A DNA stretch of 64,000 nucleotides from Pleomorphomonas carboxyditropha (GTDB lineage Bacteria > Pseudomonadota > Alphaproteobacteria > Rhizobiales > Pleomorphomonadaceae). Each line of letters begins with the position of its first letter. Positions within the stretch are counted from its first letter, which is position 1. The notes beneath the pieces were generated by a model, which saw only the letters and a list, made by a program, of their open reading frames with translations, was not told the origin of the DNA and did not search any database. Location: the NCBI RefSeq assembly GCF_002770725.1, contig NZ_NQVN01000005.1, forward strand, positions 1 to 64,000, written 5' to 3'. Positions 52,607 through 63,375 of this stretch are shown here, in pieces. A program made the translations under genes and the position numbers.

Positions 52607-53574
52607 ACGAGCGCCTTGCGGTCACGCCAGGCGGTGAGAGCCGTGGCGATGACGATGACACAACCGACGACGACGCCCTGCCAGGTGTTGTCGATGCGCA
52701 TGATGATCAGGCTGTTCTTGATCAGCGTCAGCATGAAGACGCCGAGGATGGTGCCGAACACCGAGCCGCGGCCGCCGAAGATCGAGGCGCCGCCCAGCAC
52801 CACGGCGGCGATGACGTCGAGCTCGTAGCCGACGAAGTCGCGCGGGTTGGCGAGCCAGATCATCGACGAGTGCAACAGGCCGGCAAAGCCGGCCAGCGCG
52901 CCGGCGAGGCCGTAGACGAGATAGACGGTGCGGCGGGTGTTGAAGCCGACGCGCTTGGCCGATTCGGCGTCGTCGCCATAGGCGAACACGGCGCGGCCGG
53001 CCATGGTGCGCGTCAGGAACAGCCACATCAGCACGGCGATGCCGAGGTAGATGAAGATCATCAGCGACAATTTGCTGCCGCCGATGTCGACGGTGCTGCT
53101 GCCGAAGGCGATCAGCGACGGCGGCATGCGGTCGATGTTGATGATCGAGGTGCCGACGAGGCCGAGCAACAGGCCGCGCACCACCGAGGCCGAGCCGAGC
53201 GTGACGATCAGCGGAATCATGCGGAAGGTGTGGATGAAGAAGGCGTTGGCGAGGCCGCAGAGGAGGCCGATCAGCGTCGCGCCGATGAACGGCAGCACCA
53301 CGCCCTGGTAGCCCGCCGCGTTCATGGCGATGACGGTGAGATACATGGCGGCGACGGCGAAGGCGGGGAAGGACACATCGATGCCGCCGGAGATCATGAC
53401 GGTCAGCACGCTGAGAGCCATGATGCCGATCACCACGTTGGCCCTGAGCAGGTTGAACAGGTTGTCGGCCTGCCAGAAGGCCGGGTTGATCACGCCGATG
53501 ACGAGCATCACCACGATCAGGATGGCCAGCACCGCCGTTTCGGACCGGCGCAGAAGTTTGGAAACAGCGGTCAT
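52603..53574 (-). CDS. sugar ABC transporter permease (CUT2, RbsC type)
   Basis: Predicted 323-residue inner-membrane permease. VMISGGIDVSFPAF (about 59-72) and VLGGASIFGGRGSVFGTILG (about 256-275) are the CUT2 signatures. It starts one base within the ATPase stop codon and overlaps the following permease, so ATPase and both permeases are made from one coupled message. Two different permeases suggest a heterodimeric channel, unlike the RbsC homodimer. Confidence 0.93.
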   Translation of the reverse strand: MTAVSKLLRRSETAVLAILIVVMLVIGVINPAFWQADNLFNLLRANVVIGIMALSVLTVMISGGIDVSFPAFAVAAMYLTVIAMNAAGYQGVVLPFIGATLIGLLCGLANAFFIHTFRMIPLIVTLGSASVVRGLLLGLVGTSIINIDRMPPSLIAFGSSTVDIGGSKLSLMIFIYLGIAVLMWLFLTRTMAGRAVFAYGDDAESAKRVGFNTRRTVYLVYGLAGALAGFAGLLHSSMIWLANPRDFVGYELDVIAAVVLGGASIFGGRGSVFGTILGVFMLTLIKNSLIIMRIDNTWQGVVVGCVIVIATALTAWRDRKALV

Positions 53575-55067
53575 CAGCGCAGACCCTTCAGGCGGCCGTG
53601 GATGTCGTCCTCTTCGACGCTCCGGGCGTCCAGGCGGTCGACGATCTCGCCCCGGTGCATCAGCAGGATGCGGTTGCAGTTCTGGATGAGCTCGGGCACG
53701 TCGTCGGAAATCATCAGCACGGCGAGGCCGGTGCTGGCGGCGAGCTCGCGGATGCGCCGGTGGATTTCCGCCTTGGAGCCGACGTCGACGCCGACGGTGG
53801 GGCCGTTGAGGATCAGCACCTTGGGGTTGGTGAGCAGCCAGCGGCCGATGACGACGCGCTGCTGGTTGCCGCCGGAGAGCTGGCCGGCGTGCTTGTCGAT
53901 GTCCGGCGTGGCGATGCGCATGTCGGAGACCGTCTGCTCGGCCAGCGCATTGAGGCGATCGCCGTCGAGGAACGGGCCGCGCGTCGCCCGGCCGATGGCG
54001 CTGGCGATGACGTTGCGGGCGATCGGCTGCCGCATGAACAGGCCTTCGGACAGGCGATCCTCCGGCACGTAGGCGATGCCGGCGGCGACGGCGTCCTGCA
54101 CGCTCGCAAGACGCAGCGGCGTGCCGTCGAGGCGGATCTCGCCGGTGTGCGGCTCCATGCCGAATAGGGCCATGGCCAGTTCGGTGCGGCCGGAGCCGAG
54201 CAGGCCACTGAGGCCGACGATCTCGCCCTTATGAAGATCGAGGTCGACGCCGCGCACCGTCTCGCCGGCGGAAAGACCGCGCACCGACAGGCGGGGCGCC
54301 TCGGTGTCGTCGCCGGCCCAGACGTGGCGCTCGTGGCCGATGTCATGGCCGGTCATGGCGCGGGTGATGCGCGCCTCGTTGAATTCGCCGGTGGGGCCTT
54401 CCTCGACCTTGCGGCCGTTGCGGAAGACGGTGATGCGCTCGGAAATCTCCAGCATCTCGCGCATCTTGTGGCTGACGAACAGCACGGCGATGCCCTTGGC
54501 CTGGATCTCGCGGACGATGGCGAACAGGCGGTCGACCTCGCGGCCGGTCAGCGCGGTGGTCGGCTCGTCCATGATCAGCAGGCGGGTGTCGCTCATCAGC
54601 GCGCGGGCGATGGCGACGATCTGGCGGTCGGCGGTCGACAGCGTGCCGACCGTGGCGTCGAGGTCGATCGCCACGTCGAGCCGGGCCAGCGCCTCGGCGC
54701 CGAGCTGGCGGCGGCGCTTGGGGTCGACGAAGGTCCTGCCCTCGCTGAGCAGCCGGTTGAGGGCGAGGTTTTCGGCCACCGTCAGGCTGGGGAACAGCGA
54801 GAAGTCCTGGTAGATCACCTGGATGCCGGCGGCGATGGCAGCGCGTGGACCGAAGTCGGCCACCGGCTTGCCGTCGACGAGGAGCTCGCCCTCGTCGAAG
54901 TCGTAGACGCCGGAGACGATCTTGATGAGGGTGGACTTGCCGGAGCCGTTCTCGCCGGCAAGGCAGACGATCTCGGCTGGGAATATCTGGAAGTCGACGC
55001 CGTCGAGCGCCTTCATGCCAGGAAAGCGCTTTGTGACGGCGCGGAGTTCGATCAGGGGTTCGGCCAT
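53574..55067 (-). CDS. sugar ABC transporter ATP-binding protein (RbsA type, two ATPase domains)
   Basis: Predicted 497-residue tandem ATPase. Domain 1 has Walker A GENGSGKST (about 37-45), signature LSTADRQIVAIARAL and Walker B LLIMDEPTTAL. Domain 2 lacks a canonical P-loop (LSGLLGSGRTE) but keeps LSGGNQQRVVIGRWL and VLILNGPTVGVDVG, where the catalytic glutamate after Walker B is replaced (NGPT for NEPT/DEPT). The second site is probably degenerate, as in many CUT2 ATPases. ATG 55067 gives the standard N-terminus MAEPLIELRAVTKRFPG. Confidence 0.93.
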   Translation of the reverse strand: MAEPLIELRAVTKRFPGMKALDGVDFQIFPAEIVCLAGENGSGKSTLIKIVSGVYDFDEGELLVDGKPVADFGPRAAIAAGIQVIYQDFSLFPSLTVAENLALNRLLSEGRTFVDPKRRRQLGAEALARLDVAIDLDATVGTLSTADRQIVAIARALMSDTRLLIMDEPTTALTGREVDRLFAIVREIQAKGIAVLFVSHKMREMLEISERITVFRNGRKVEEGPTGEFNEARITRAMTGHDIGHERHVWAGDDTEAPRLSVRGLSAGETVRGVDLDLHKGEIVGLSGLLGSGRTELAMALFGMEPHTGEIRLDGTPLRLASVQDAVAAGIAYVPEDRLSEGLFMRQPIARNVIASAIGRATRGPFLDGDRLNALAEQTVSDMRIATPDIDKHAGQLSGGNQQRVVIGRWLLTNPKVLILNGPTVGVDVGSKAEIHRRIRELAASTGLAVLMISDDVPELIQNCNRILLMHRGEIVDRLDARSVEEDDIHGRLKGLR

Positions 55068-55217
55068 GGTGTGCGCTTCGATTTCCGGACGGGGACGACC
55101 TTTGGAGCAGGCGGCTCGGCGGCCGGGCGCATCGGCGCCGACGGGCAAGACCCGTCGCCGTCCCGAGCGGTGACGACCGCGCAAGATAAGGGAACGGCGG
55201 TTCGCCGCCGCTCCCCC

Positions 55218-55316
55218 AGAACATTTCCGCGTTTCATGGAAACACGGAAATGCTCTATCTTATTGATTTGAAGCATTTTCCTCAGGCGAACCGGTATACT
55301 TCGCTCGAAAATGCTT
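55218..55316. repeat. dispersed intergenic repeat, intact two-hairpin copy
   Basis: The first hairpin pairs CATTTCCGCGTTTC (55222-55235) with GAAACACGGAAATG (55239-55252), 13 of 14 bp. The second pairs AAGCATTTTC (55271-55280) with GAAAATGCTT (55307-55316), 10 bp perfect. Diverged or partial copies lie at 25909-26008 and 126-146. It separates the binding-protein gene from its ATPase gene and could set their expression ratio. Confidence 0.8.
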
Positions 55317-55326
55317 CAGCCTTCCG

Positions 55327-56373
55327 TCAGAAGTTGTAGTCGGCCATGTTGTCCTTGGTGACACCGACCCAGCCCTGGCCATACAGCAGGTTGGGCGAGG
55401 CACCGGCCGGCGTCGTCAGGCTCTCGTAGCCCTTGAGGCCGAGGTTGAGACCGGCCTTGATCTCGTCCTTCTTGTCGGTGAGCGCCATGACGGCGAGCGT
55501 GTTCATGGCATAGGCGGCGACCGCCGGATCCCAGAACTGGATGTACTGGATGTCGCCATCCTGCAGGTACTTGCCGGCCACCGACGGCAGGCCGGTGCCG
55601 GAGAAGAACACCTTGTCCTTGAGGCCGCGCTCGGCGATCAGCCGGCCGGCGCCGGCCGAGGTCGGCATCGGGCCGCCGACGATGCCGGTGACGTCCGGAT
55701 AGGTGGTCAGGGCTTCCGACAGGCGGTTGTAGTCGGTGTTGGCGTCGTCATAGGTCTCGAGGCGCTCGGTGGCGAGCGACATGTCCGGGAAGTGTTCCTT
55801 CTGGTAGGCGATGGCGCCGTCGATCCACTCGTTCTGCGACTGCGAGGTCAGGCTGCCGACGGTGGCGAGGTACTTGCCCTTGCCGCCCATCGACTCGCCG
55901 AGCACTTCCATCAGCTTGGCGCCGTAGGCCTTGTTGTCGAAGGCCTCGAGCACGTAGTCGGCGTTCTTCAGGTTGGAGGCTTCGTGGGCGATCACCACGA
56001 TGCCGCGGTCGCGGGCCTTCTGCAGCACCGGCTCGACGGCTTCCACCGAGAAGGGCACGACGCAGATGGCGTCGACGCCCTGGGCGATCAGGTTCTCGAT
56101 CAACTGCACCTGGGCCGCCGCGTCGGCCTGGCTCGGGCCGACCTGCCAGACGTCATGGCCGGTATCCTCGCCGAACTGCTTGACGCCGTCGCGCATGCGG
56201 TCGAACCAGGCGATGCCGTCGACCTTGACCACGGTGGCGATCGAGAAGGTCTTGCCGGCGGCGTCGGCGGAGATGTCCTTGCGGGCCTGGCTCACGTCGA
56301 CGACGCCGTCGGCGAAGGCCGGCAGCGCCAGCATGGAGAGGCCGGCGGCCAGCGAAATCAGTGTCTTCCTCAT
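55327..56373 (-). CDS. sugar ABC transporter substrate-binding protein (RhaS/LsrB-like)
   Basis: Predicted 348-residue periplasmic binding protein. A signal peptide (MRKTLISLAAGLSMLALPAFA, 1-21) precedes two sugar-binding lobes (VVKVDGIAWFDRM near 39, PFSVEAVEP near 101 and GGPMPTSAGAG near 220). ATG 56373 follows GGGAGGAGACGAC. By context, between deoC and the ATPase, it is inferred to bind 2-deoxyribose or a related nucleoside sugar. It is clearly different from the pair at 4692 and 12184. Confidence 0.92.
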   Translation of the reverse strand: MRKTLISLAAGLSMLALPAFADGVVDVSQARKDISADAAGKTFSIATVVKVDGIAWFDRMRDGVKQFGEDTGHDVWQVGPSQADAAAQVQLIENLIAQGVDAICVVPFSVEAVEPVLQKARDRGIVVIAHEASNLKNADYVLEAFDNKAYGAKLMEVLGESMGGKGKYLATVGSLTSQSQNEWIDGAIAYQKEHFPDMSLATERLETYDDANTDYNRLSEALTTYPDVTGIVGGPMPTSAGAGRLIAERGLKDKVFFSGTGLPSVAGKYLQDGDIQYIQFWDPAVAAYAMNTLAVMALTDKKDEIKAGLNLGLKGYESLTTPAGASPNLLYGQGWVGVTKDNMADYNF

Positions 56374-56413
56374 TGTGTCGTCTCCTCCCAAGAGAACGAT
56401 TGTTCAAGGCCCG

Positions 56414-57118
56414 TCAGTATCCGGCGGGGCCTCCCTTGCCGGCGCCGCCGACGATGGCGATACTGGCGCTGGCACCTATGCGCGTGGCGCCGGCTTCCAC
56501 CATGGCCCACGCATTCTCGGCGGTGCGAACACCGCCGGAAGCCTTCACTCCCATCTCCGGACCGACCACCCGACGCATCAGCGCGATGTCCTCAACCGTC
56601 GCGCCACCGCTCGAGAAGCCGGTGGAGGTCTTCACGAAATCGGCGCCGAGCTCCTTGGCCGCCCGGCAGGCCGTCTCCTTCTGGGCGTCGTCGAGCAGGC
56701 AGGTCTCGATGATCACCTTCAGAACCTTGCCGGCCGTCGCCTGCCGCACGGCGGCGATATCGGCGCGGAACCGGTCGAGGTCGCCCTCGCGCAAGGCGCC
56801 GACGTCGATCACCATGTCGATCTCGTCGGCGCCGTCGGCGATGGCGCACACCGCCTCGTCGGCCTTGGCGGCGGCGCCCGAGGCGCCGAGCGGGAAGCCG
56901 ACGACGACGCAGGTCCTGACCTTGCTGCCCTCGAGGCGCCCGGCCACGAAGCCGGCGTGCACGGCGTTGACGCAGACCGAGGCGAAGCCGTGGGCGATCG
57001 CCTCGTCGCAGAGGCGGGCGACCTCCGCCCTGGTCGCTTCGGGCTTCAGGATGGTGTGATCGATCATGCCGGCAAGAGCTTGCGAATTCCTGGCGGATTT
57101 ATGTTTTGATTCTTCCAC
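56414..57118 (-). CDS. deoC: deoxyribose-phosphate aldolase
   Basis: Predicted 234-residue class I aldolase splitting 2-deoxyribose 5-phosphate into acetaldehyde and glyceraldehyde 3-phosphate. The Schiff-base lysine is K163 (DFVKTSTGF), the relay lysine K192 ([10 protein letters not shown]) and the catalytic aspartate D105 (MVIDVGAL). Length matches the short DeoC type. It is the first gene of the minus-strand operon and is divergent from the DeoR-type gene across a predicted operator. Confidence 0.95.
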   Translation of the reverse strand: MEESKHKSARNSQALAGMIDHTILKPEATRAEVARLCDEAIAHGFASVCVNAVHAGFVAGRLEGSKVRTCVVVGFPLGASGAAAKADEAVCAIADGADEIDMVIDVGALREGDLDRFRADIAAVRQATAGKVLKVIIETCLLDDAQKETACRAAKELGADFVKTSTGFSSGGATVEDIALMRRVVGPEMGVKASGGVRTAENAWAMVEAGATRIGASASIAIVGGAGKGGPAGY

Positions 57119-57142
57119 TTCCGGGCCTCCCTCCGGCCGTCA

Positions 57143-57158
57143 TGTTATGATTTTAACA
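57143..57158. promoter_or_regulatory. predicted DeoR operator
   Basis: TGTTATGATTTTAACA has the same 5-bp arms and 6-base spacer as the E. coli DeoR operator TGTTAGAATTCTAACA. It lies between deoC (start 57118) and the deoR-type gene (start near 57243), so binding could repress both. A second short repeat AACA-N5-TGTT (57155-57167) overlaps it. Confidence 0.75.
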
Positions 57159-57242
57159 AGATTTGTTTGGAAGGTTTCATACCGGCCTTGACGAGTCAAG
57201 GGGAAAGGTGGATTGAAAAGCCGTGACCGGCGGGAGCAATTC

Positions 57243-57938
57243 GTGAAGAAGGCCGAGCGCCTGGGGCGCCTCGAGGACCGATTGCGGGAAGCGGGCGTGC
57301 TGCATCTCAGCGATGCGGCCGGCCACCTCGGCGTATCGGAAATGACCGTGCGGCGGGACCTCGCCTCGGCGCCGCACCTGTTCAATTATCTCGGCGGCTA
57401 CATCCTGCCGGCCGGCGGCGAGCGCACCACCACCTATCGCCTCGACGCGGAGGCCGATACCCATGCCGAGGCGAAGGAGCTCGCCTGCCGCAAGGCGGCA
57501 CGCCTCGTCGAGCCGGACGACACGATTTTCATCGATTGCGGAACCACCACGCCGCGGATGACCGAGTACCTGCCGGTGACCGGCAAGCTGACCGTCATCA
57601 CCTATGCCATGAACGTCGCCGAGCGCGTCATGAAGCGGCCGAACACCAACCTGATCCTGCTGGGCGGCCTGTTCCACGCTTCGTCGCAGACGTTTTCCGG
57701 CGACGAGGCGCTTCGGACGGTGGAGCGGCTCGGGATCAGCAAGGCCTTCCTGTCGGCCGGCGGCCTGCATTCGCAGCACGGCGCCACCTGCTCCAACTTC
57801 CACGAAGTGCCGATCAAGCAGGCGGTGCTGGCCCGCGCCGGATTGAGCTATGTGGTGATCGATTCGAGCAAGCTCGAGAAGATCAAGCCGGCCTTCTTCG
57901 CGACCACCGACCAGTTCGACGAGATCATCACCGAGTGA
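57243..57938 (+). CDS. deoR: DeoR-type transcriptional repressor of deoxyribose genes
   Basis: Predicted 231-residue regulator. The N-terminal helix-turn-helix is LHLSDAAGHLGVSEMTVRRDL (about 20-40); the sugar-phosphate sensor domain has FIDCGTTTPRM and GLHSQHGATCSN. The resemblance to E. coli DeoR extends over the whole protein, including the GGYI and CGTTTP blocks, so 2-deoxyribose 5-phosphate is the likely inducer. GTG at 57243 was chosen (CGGGAGCAATTC upstream, length like E. coli DeoR); a TTG at 57213 is the longer alternative. Confidence 0.88.
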   Translation: MKKAERLGRLEDRLREAGVLHLSDAAGHLGVSEMTVRRDLASAPHLFNYLGGYILPAGGERTTTYRLDAEADTHAEAKELACRKAARLVEPDDTIFIDCGTTTPRMTEYLPVTGKLTVITYAMNVAERVMKRPNTNLILLGGLFHASSQTFSGDEALRTVERLGISKAFLSAGGLHSQHGATCSNFHEVPIKQAVLARAGLSYVVIDSSKLEKIKPAFFATTDQFDEIITE

Positions 57939-57983
57939 TGGCGAGCCGTGGCCGGCGAGGTGATGCTCGAAACGTTGCAGCGA

Positions 57984-58379
57984 TCAGGCGAGCGCCGCGA
58001 CGGCGGTCTTCACCTCGTCGAGGGCGGCGATGGCCTGATCCTTGGCCTCCTCGGTCCTGGCCTCGGCGAGAACCGTCTCGGCAATGGCCAGCTCGGAGGC
58101 CGCGACGGCCGGATCGAATTCGCTTTCCGGCACCGCCTTTTCGGCCAGCACGCTGAGACCGGCGGCGTTGACGTCGGCGAAGCCGCCGCGCACGTAGATG
58201 CGGCTGGAAAGACCGCCGGCCTTGACGGTGACGATGCCGGTCTTCAGCGTGGTGAGGAAGGGCGCGTGGCCGGCGAGCACGCCGAAGTCGCCCTCGCTGC
58301 CGGGCAGGTCCACCTGATCGGCGTCGACCGAGAGAATCAGGCGCTCGGGGCTGACGAGCTCGAACTTGAAGGTTGCCAT
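57984..58379 (-). CDS. atpC: ATP synthase F1 subunit epsilon
   Basis: Predicted 131-residue central-stalk subunit. The N-terminal beta-sandwich (MATFKFELVSPERLILSVDADQVDLPGSEGDFGVLAGHAP) is complete, with a C-terminal helical part (about 90-131) that can inhibit the enzyme. ATG 58379 was preferred to a longer frame at 58439 from the conserved start. Last gene of the atpHAGDC operon. Confidence 0.95.
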   Translation of the reverse strand: MATFKFELVSPERLILSVDADQVDLPGSEGDFGVLAGHAPFLTTLKTGIVTVKAGGLSSRIYVRGGFADVNAAGLSVLAEKAVPESEFDPAVAASELAIAETVLAEARTEEAKDQAIAALDEVKTAVAALA

Positions 58380-58535
58380 CCGGCGCTCCCCACGGTGTTT
58401 TCCGGCAATTCCGGGTGAAAGCGGTCTTGCTTCCGGCAATTGCCCCGGCGGCCATCAAGGCCGGTCAATGTCTCTCGGCCGGGGCGATGGCACCGGCGGG
58501 GCGGGGCGGCGGGGCGCCGCCCGGTCCGATGGCGA

Positions 58536-60002
<1,467 letters not shown>

Positions 60003-60875
60003 TCAGAGCGCCTCGGCGCCCGAAATGATTTCAACGAGTTCGGTGGTGATCTTGGCCTGGCGCGTGCGGTTGTAGGTGATCGACAGGCGGTCGATCATCT
60101 CGCCGGCGTTGCGCGTCGCGTTGTCCATGGCGCTCATCTTGGCGCCCATCTCGCCGGCGGCGTTCTCCAGCAGGGCGGAGAACAGCGTGACGGAGATGTA
60201 GCGCGGCAGCAGGGTCTCGAGGATCTCGGCCTCGTCGGGCTCGAACTCGTAGTCGGTCTCCGAAGCCGCCGCGGGGGCGTCGACCTTGACCGGCAGCAAC
60301 TGCTTGGCGGTGGGGATCTGCTGGATGACCGACTTGAATTCCGAATAGAACAGCGTGCAGACGTCGAACTCGCCGGCGTCGTAGAGCTCGACGATGCGCT
60401 TGCCGAGATCGACGGCGATGTCGAAGCCGACCGACTTGACGCCGCGCAGCTCGATCCGGTCGATGATGCGCTCGCCGTGCTCGCGCTTCAGGGCGTCGGC
60501 GCCCTTCTTGCCGACGGTGAGGATCTTCACGGTCTTGCCGGCGGCGAGCAGGGAGGCGATGTGCTCGCGCGCCAGGCGGACGATCGACGAGTTGAAGCCG
60601 CCGCAGAGGCCGCGTTCGGCGGTGCAGACCACGAGGAGATGCACGTCGTCGCGGCCGGTGCCGGCCAGCAGGCGCGGCGCATCGTCGCGGCCGGCCATGG
60701 CGCCGGCGAGATTGGCGACCACCAGGCCGAGCCGGCGCGCGTAGGGACGGGCGGCGATCGCTGCCTCCTGCGCGCGGCGCAGCTTCGCCGCGGCGACCAT
60801 CTGCATCGCCTTGGTGATCTTCTGCGTCGCCTTCACCGAAGCGATGCGGTTCTTGAGTTCTTTCAAGCTGGCCAT
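60003..60875 (-). CDS. atpG: ATP synthase F1 subunit gamma
   Basis: Predicted 290-residue rotor shaft subunit. It starts [36 protein letters not shown] and ends with the conserved [22 protein letters not shown] helix. The central globular part is of usual length. It is 79 bases downstream of atpA and 27 bases before atpD. Confidence 0.97.
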   Translation of the reverse strand: MASLKELKNRIASVKATQKITKAMQMVAAAKLRRAQEAAIAARPYARRLGLVVANLAGAMAGRDDAPRLLAGTGRDDVHLLVVCTAERGLCGGFNSSIVRLAREHIASLLAAGKTVKILTVGKKGADALKREHGERIIDRIELRGVKSVGFDIAVDLGKRIVELYDAGEFDVCTLFYSEFKSVIQQIPTAKQLLPVKVDAPAAASETDYEFEPDEAEILETLLPRYISVTLFSALLENAAGEMGAKMSAMDNATRNAGEMIDRLSITYNRTRQAKITTELVEIISGAEAL

Positions 60876-60954
60876 ATCGGCTCCTGCCCGGCGGGCATCG
60901 GGGCGCGGGAGAGGAGGGCGGCCGTCGCCCTCCCCGGTTCATCCGGCGTTGGCG

Positions 60955-62484
60955 TCAGGCGAAGGTCCTGGCGAAGTTGGTGATCGCCTCGTGGAGCTTG
61001 CCGCGCAATTCGTCGGAGAGCTGCTTCTCGGCCCAGATGCGTTCGAGGATGTCGGCGTGCTTCTCGCGCAGATAGCGCAGCAGCCCTTCCTCGAAGGGGC
61101 GCACCTTGCTGAGCGGCAGCGGATCGAGGAAGCCGGAGACGCCGGCGAAGATCACCGCCACCTCCTCCTGGGTCTTCAGCGGCGAGAACTGCGGCTGCTT
61201 CAGGAGCTCGGTGAGGCGGGCGCCGCGGTTGAGCAGCCGCTGGGTGGAGGCGTCGAGGTCGGAGCCGAACTGGGCGAAGGCGGCCATCTCGCGATACTGG
61301 GCGAGCTCGCCCTTGATGGTGCCGGCGACCTGCTTCATCGCCTTGATCTGGGCCGACGAGCCGACGCGCGACACCGATAGGCCGACGTTCACCGCCGGGC
61401 GGATGCCCTGGTAGAACAGCGAGGTCTCCAGGAAGATCTGGCCGTCGGTGATCGAGATGACGTTGGTCGGGATATAGGCCGACACGTCATTGGCCTGCGT
61501 CTCGATGACCGGCAGGGCGGTGAGCGAACCGGCGCCGTTGTCGTCGTTGAGCTTGGCGGCGCGCTCCAGGAGGCGGGAGTGCAGGTAGAACACGTCGCCG
61601 GGGAAGGCCTCGCGTCCCGGCGGACGGCGCAGGAGCAGCGACATCTGGCGGTAGGCGACGGCCTGCTTGGTCAGGTCGTCGTAGGCGATCAGCGCGTGCA
61701 TGCCGTTGTCGCGGAAATACTCGCCCATGGCGCAGCCGGCGAAGGGGGCGATGTACTGCATCGGCGCCGGATCGGAGGCGGTGGCGGCGACGACGATCGA
61801 ATACTTGAGCGCGCCGGCGTCCTCGAGCTTCTTGACGAACTGGGCGACGGTGGAGCGCTTCTGGCCGACGGCGACGTAGACGCAGTAGAGCTTGTGCTTC
61901 TCGTCGTCGCCCTCGTGCAGGGACTTCTGATTGAGGAAGGTGTCGAGGATGATGGCGGTCTTGCCGGTCTGGCGGTCGCCGATCACCAGCTCGCGCTGGC
62001 CGCGGCCGATCGGGATCATCGCGTCGATCGCCTTGAGGCCGGTCGACATCGGCTCGTGCACCGACTTGCGCGGGATGATGCCGGGCGCCTTGACGTCGAC
62101 GCGGGCGCGCGTCTCGTACTCGACCGGGCCCTTGCCGTCGATCGGGTTGCCGAGGGCGTCGACGACGCGGCCGAGCAGGCCGCGGCCGATCGGCACGTCG
62201 ACGATGGCGCCGGTGCGCTTGACCGTGTCGCCTTCCTTGATGTCGCGGTCGGAGCCGAAGATGACGACGCCGACGTTGTCGCTTTCGAGGTTGAGCGCCA
62301 TGCCGCGGATGCCGCCGGGGAACTCGACCATCTCGCCCGCCTGGACGTTGTCGAGGCCGTAGACGCGGGCGATGCCGTCACCGACGGAGAGAACCTGGCC
62401 GACCTCGGATACCTCGGCATTGCGGCCGAAGTTCTTGATCTGCTCCTTGAGGATTGCGGAAATTTCCGCGGCGCGGATATCCAT
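60955..62484 (-). CDS. atpA: ATP synthase F1 subunit alpha
   Basis: Predicted 509-residue non-catalytic nucleotide-binding subunit. Walker A is [10 protein letters not shown] (about 169-178), with [25 protein letters not shown] just before it and [24 protein letters not shown] near 285. Its start overlaps the atpH stop by one base, indicating coupled translation. Confidence 0.98.
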   Translation of the reverse strand: MDIRAAEISAILKEQIKNFGRNAEVSEVGQVLSVGDGIARVYGLDNVQAGEMVEFPGGIRGMALNLESDNVGVVIFGSDRDIKEGDTVKRTGAIVDVPIGRGLLGRVVDALGNPIDGKGPVEYETRARVDVKAPGIIPRKSVHEPMSTGLKAIDAMIPIGRGQRELVIGDRQTGKTAIILDTFLNQKSLHEGDDEKHKLYCVYVAVGQKRSTVAQFVKKLEDAGALKYSIVVAATASDPAPMQYIAPFAGCAMGEYFRDNGMHALIAYDDLTKQAVAYRQMSLLLRRPPGREAFPGDVFYLHSRLLERAAKLNDDNGAGSLTALPVIETQANDVSAYIPTNVISITDGQIFLETSLFYQGIRPAVNVGLSVSRVGSSAQIKAMKQVAGTIKGELAQYREMAAFAQFGSDLDASTQRLLNRGARLTELLKQPQFSPLKTQEEVAVIFAGVSGFLDPLPLSKVRPFEEGLLRYLREKHADILERIWAEKQLSDELRGKLHEAITNFARTFA

Positions 62485-63044
62485 CAGCCGACCTCTTTCA
62501 ATGCAATCTTGAGTGCGTCGAGTTTCGTTTTGAGCGACGTGTCGATCATGCGCGAGCCGAGCTTGACGACGAGGCCGCCGATCAGCGACGGGTCGACGTC
62601 GAGTTCAACATGAACCGACTTGCCGGATATGTCGGCCAGCGCGCCCTTGATGTCGGCGAGCTGGCCATCGGAAAGGGGAATTGCCGAAACGATGCCGGCG
62701 GTCACCTCGCCGCGCCGGTCGGCGAGCAGCTGACGGAAGCGGCGGAACATGTCGGGCAAATTCGAAAGGCGGTTGTTGGCGGCGACCAGCTTGACGAAAT
62801 TGCTCACCGTGCGGCCGAGACCGGCGGCCTCGACGACGGCGCTGATGGCCTTGAGCTGGTCCTCGGTGGTGAAGACCAGCGATTTCATCAGGCGGCGAAG
62901 GTCGGCGCTTTCGTGGCGAAGGGTCTCGAAACGGGCGATGTCCGCCTCGACGATTTCGAGTTCGCCGGTCTCGCTCGCCAACTCGAACAGGGCCGTGGCA
63001 TACCGTTCGGCGACCCCGAAGACCATCGTTTCCGCTTCGCTCAC
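62484..63044 (-). CDS. atpH: ATP synthase F1 subunit delta
   Basis: Predicted 186-residue peripheral-stalk subunit linking F1 to the b subunits. It has the N-terminal helical domain ([18 protein letters not shown]) and the conserved C-terminal block [34 protein letters not shown] 63044 was chosen since GAGGGG lies about eight bases upstream; the in-frame ATG at 63059 overlaps that ribosome site. First gene of the operon; F0 genes lie elsewhere, as usual in alphaproteobacteria. Confidence 0.95.
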   Translation of the reverse strand: MSEAETMVFGVAERYATALFELASETGELEIVEADIARFETLRHESADLRRLMKSLVFTTEDQLKAISAVVEAAGLGRTVSNFVKLVAANNRLSNLPDMFRRFRQLLADRRGEVTAGIVSAIPLSDGQLADIKGALADISGKSVHVELDVDPSLIGGLVVKLGSRMIDTSLKTKLDALKIALKEVG

Positions 63045-63375
63045 GTAACAACCCCTCATCGGTGCGAACCATCAAAGGTTCACCCGTTTGAACGCTTTGA
63101 AGATATTCGCAAAATAGCACACGACAGCGGCACGGCGCACGGCCCCGCAGCGAACTTGGCACCGTCTACCACAGGAGTTTCCCTCACGCAACGCGTTCAC
63201 TGGATTCAGGAATTCGGTTTTTGCGCGGATATCCTTAGGTATTTGGCCGCTTGGGACATCTCCTTAAGAAACGCTTATCCTAAAGTCGAATGGTTTATCG
63301 TTTTAGGTGACATTCGACCCATTCCAAGGAAGTGACGATACTCCTATGGAGTGACTTTACACCTCTTGCCGGTCT
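63045..63375. other. 331-base gap between priA and atpH
   Basis: This AT-richer stretch must contain the atp operon promoter, but no convincing -35/-10 pair was found. A small hairpin ACTCC-TAT-GGAGT (63340-63352) lies just after the priA stop without a T run. No coding frame is supported. Confidence 0.4.

Noticed and set aside
63190-63375. AT-richer patch between atpH and priA as a small gene or mobile remnant
   Set aside because: No frame with a start, ribosome site and codon bias fits, and no terminal repeats or transposase traces were found.
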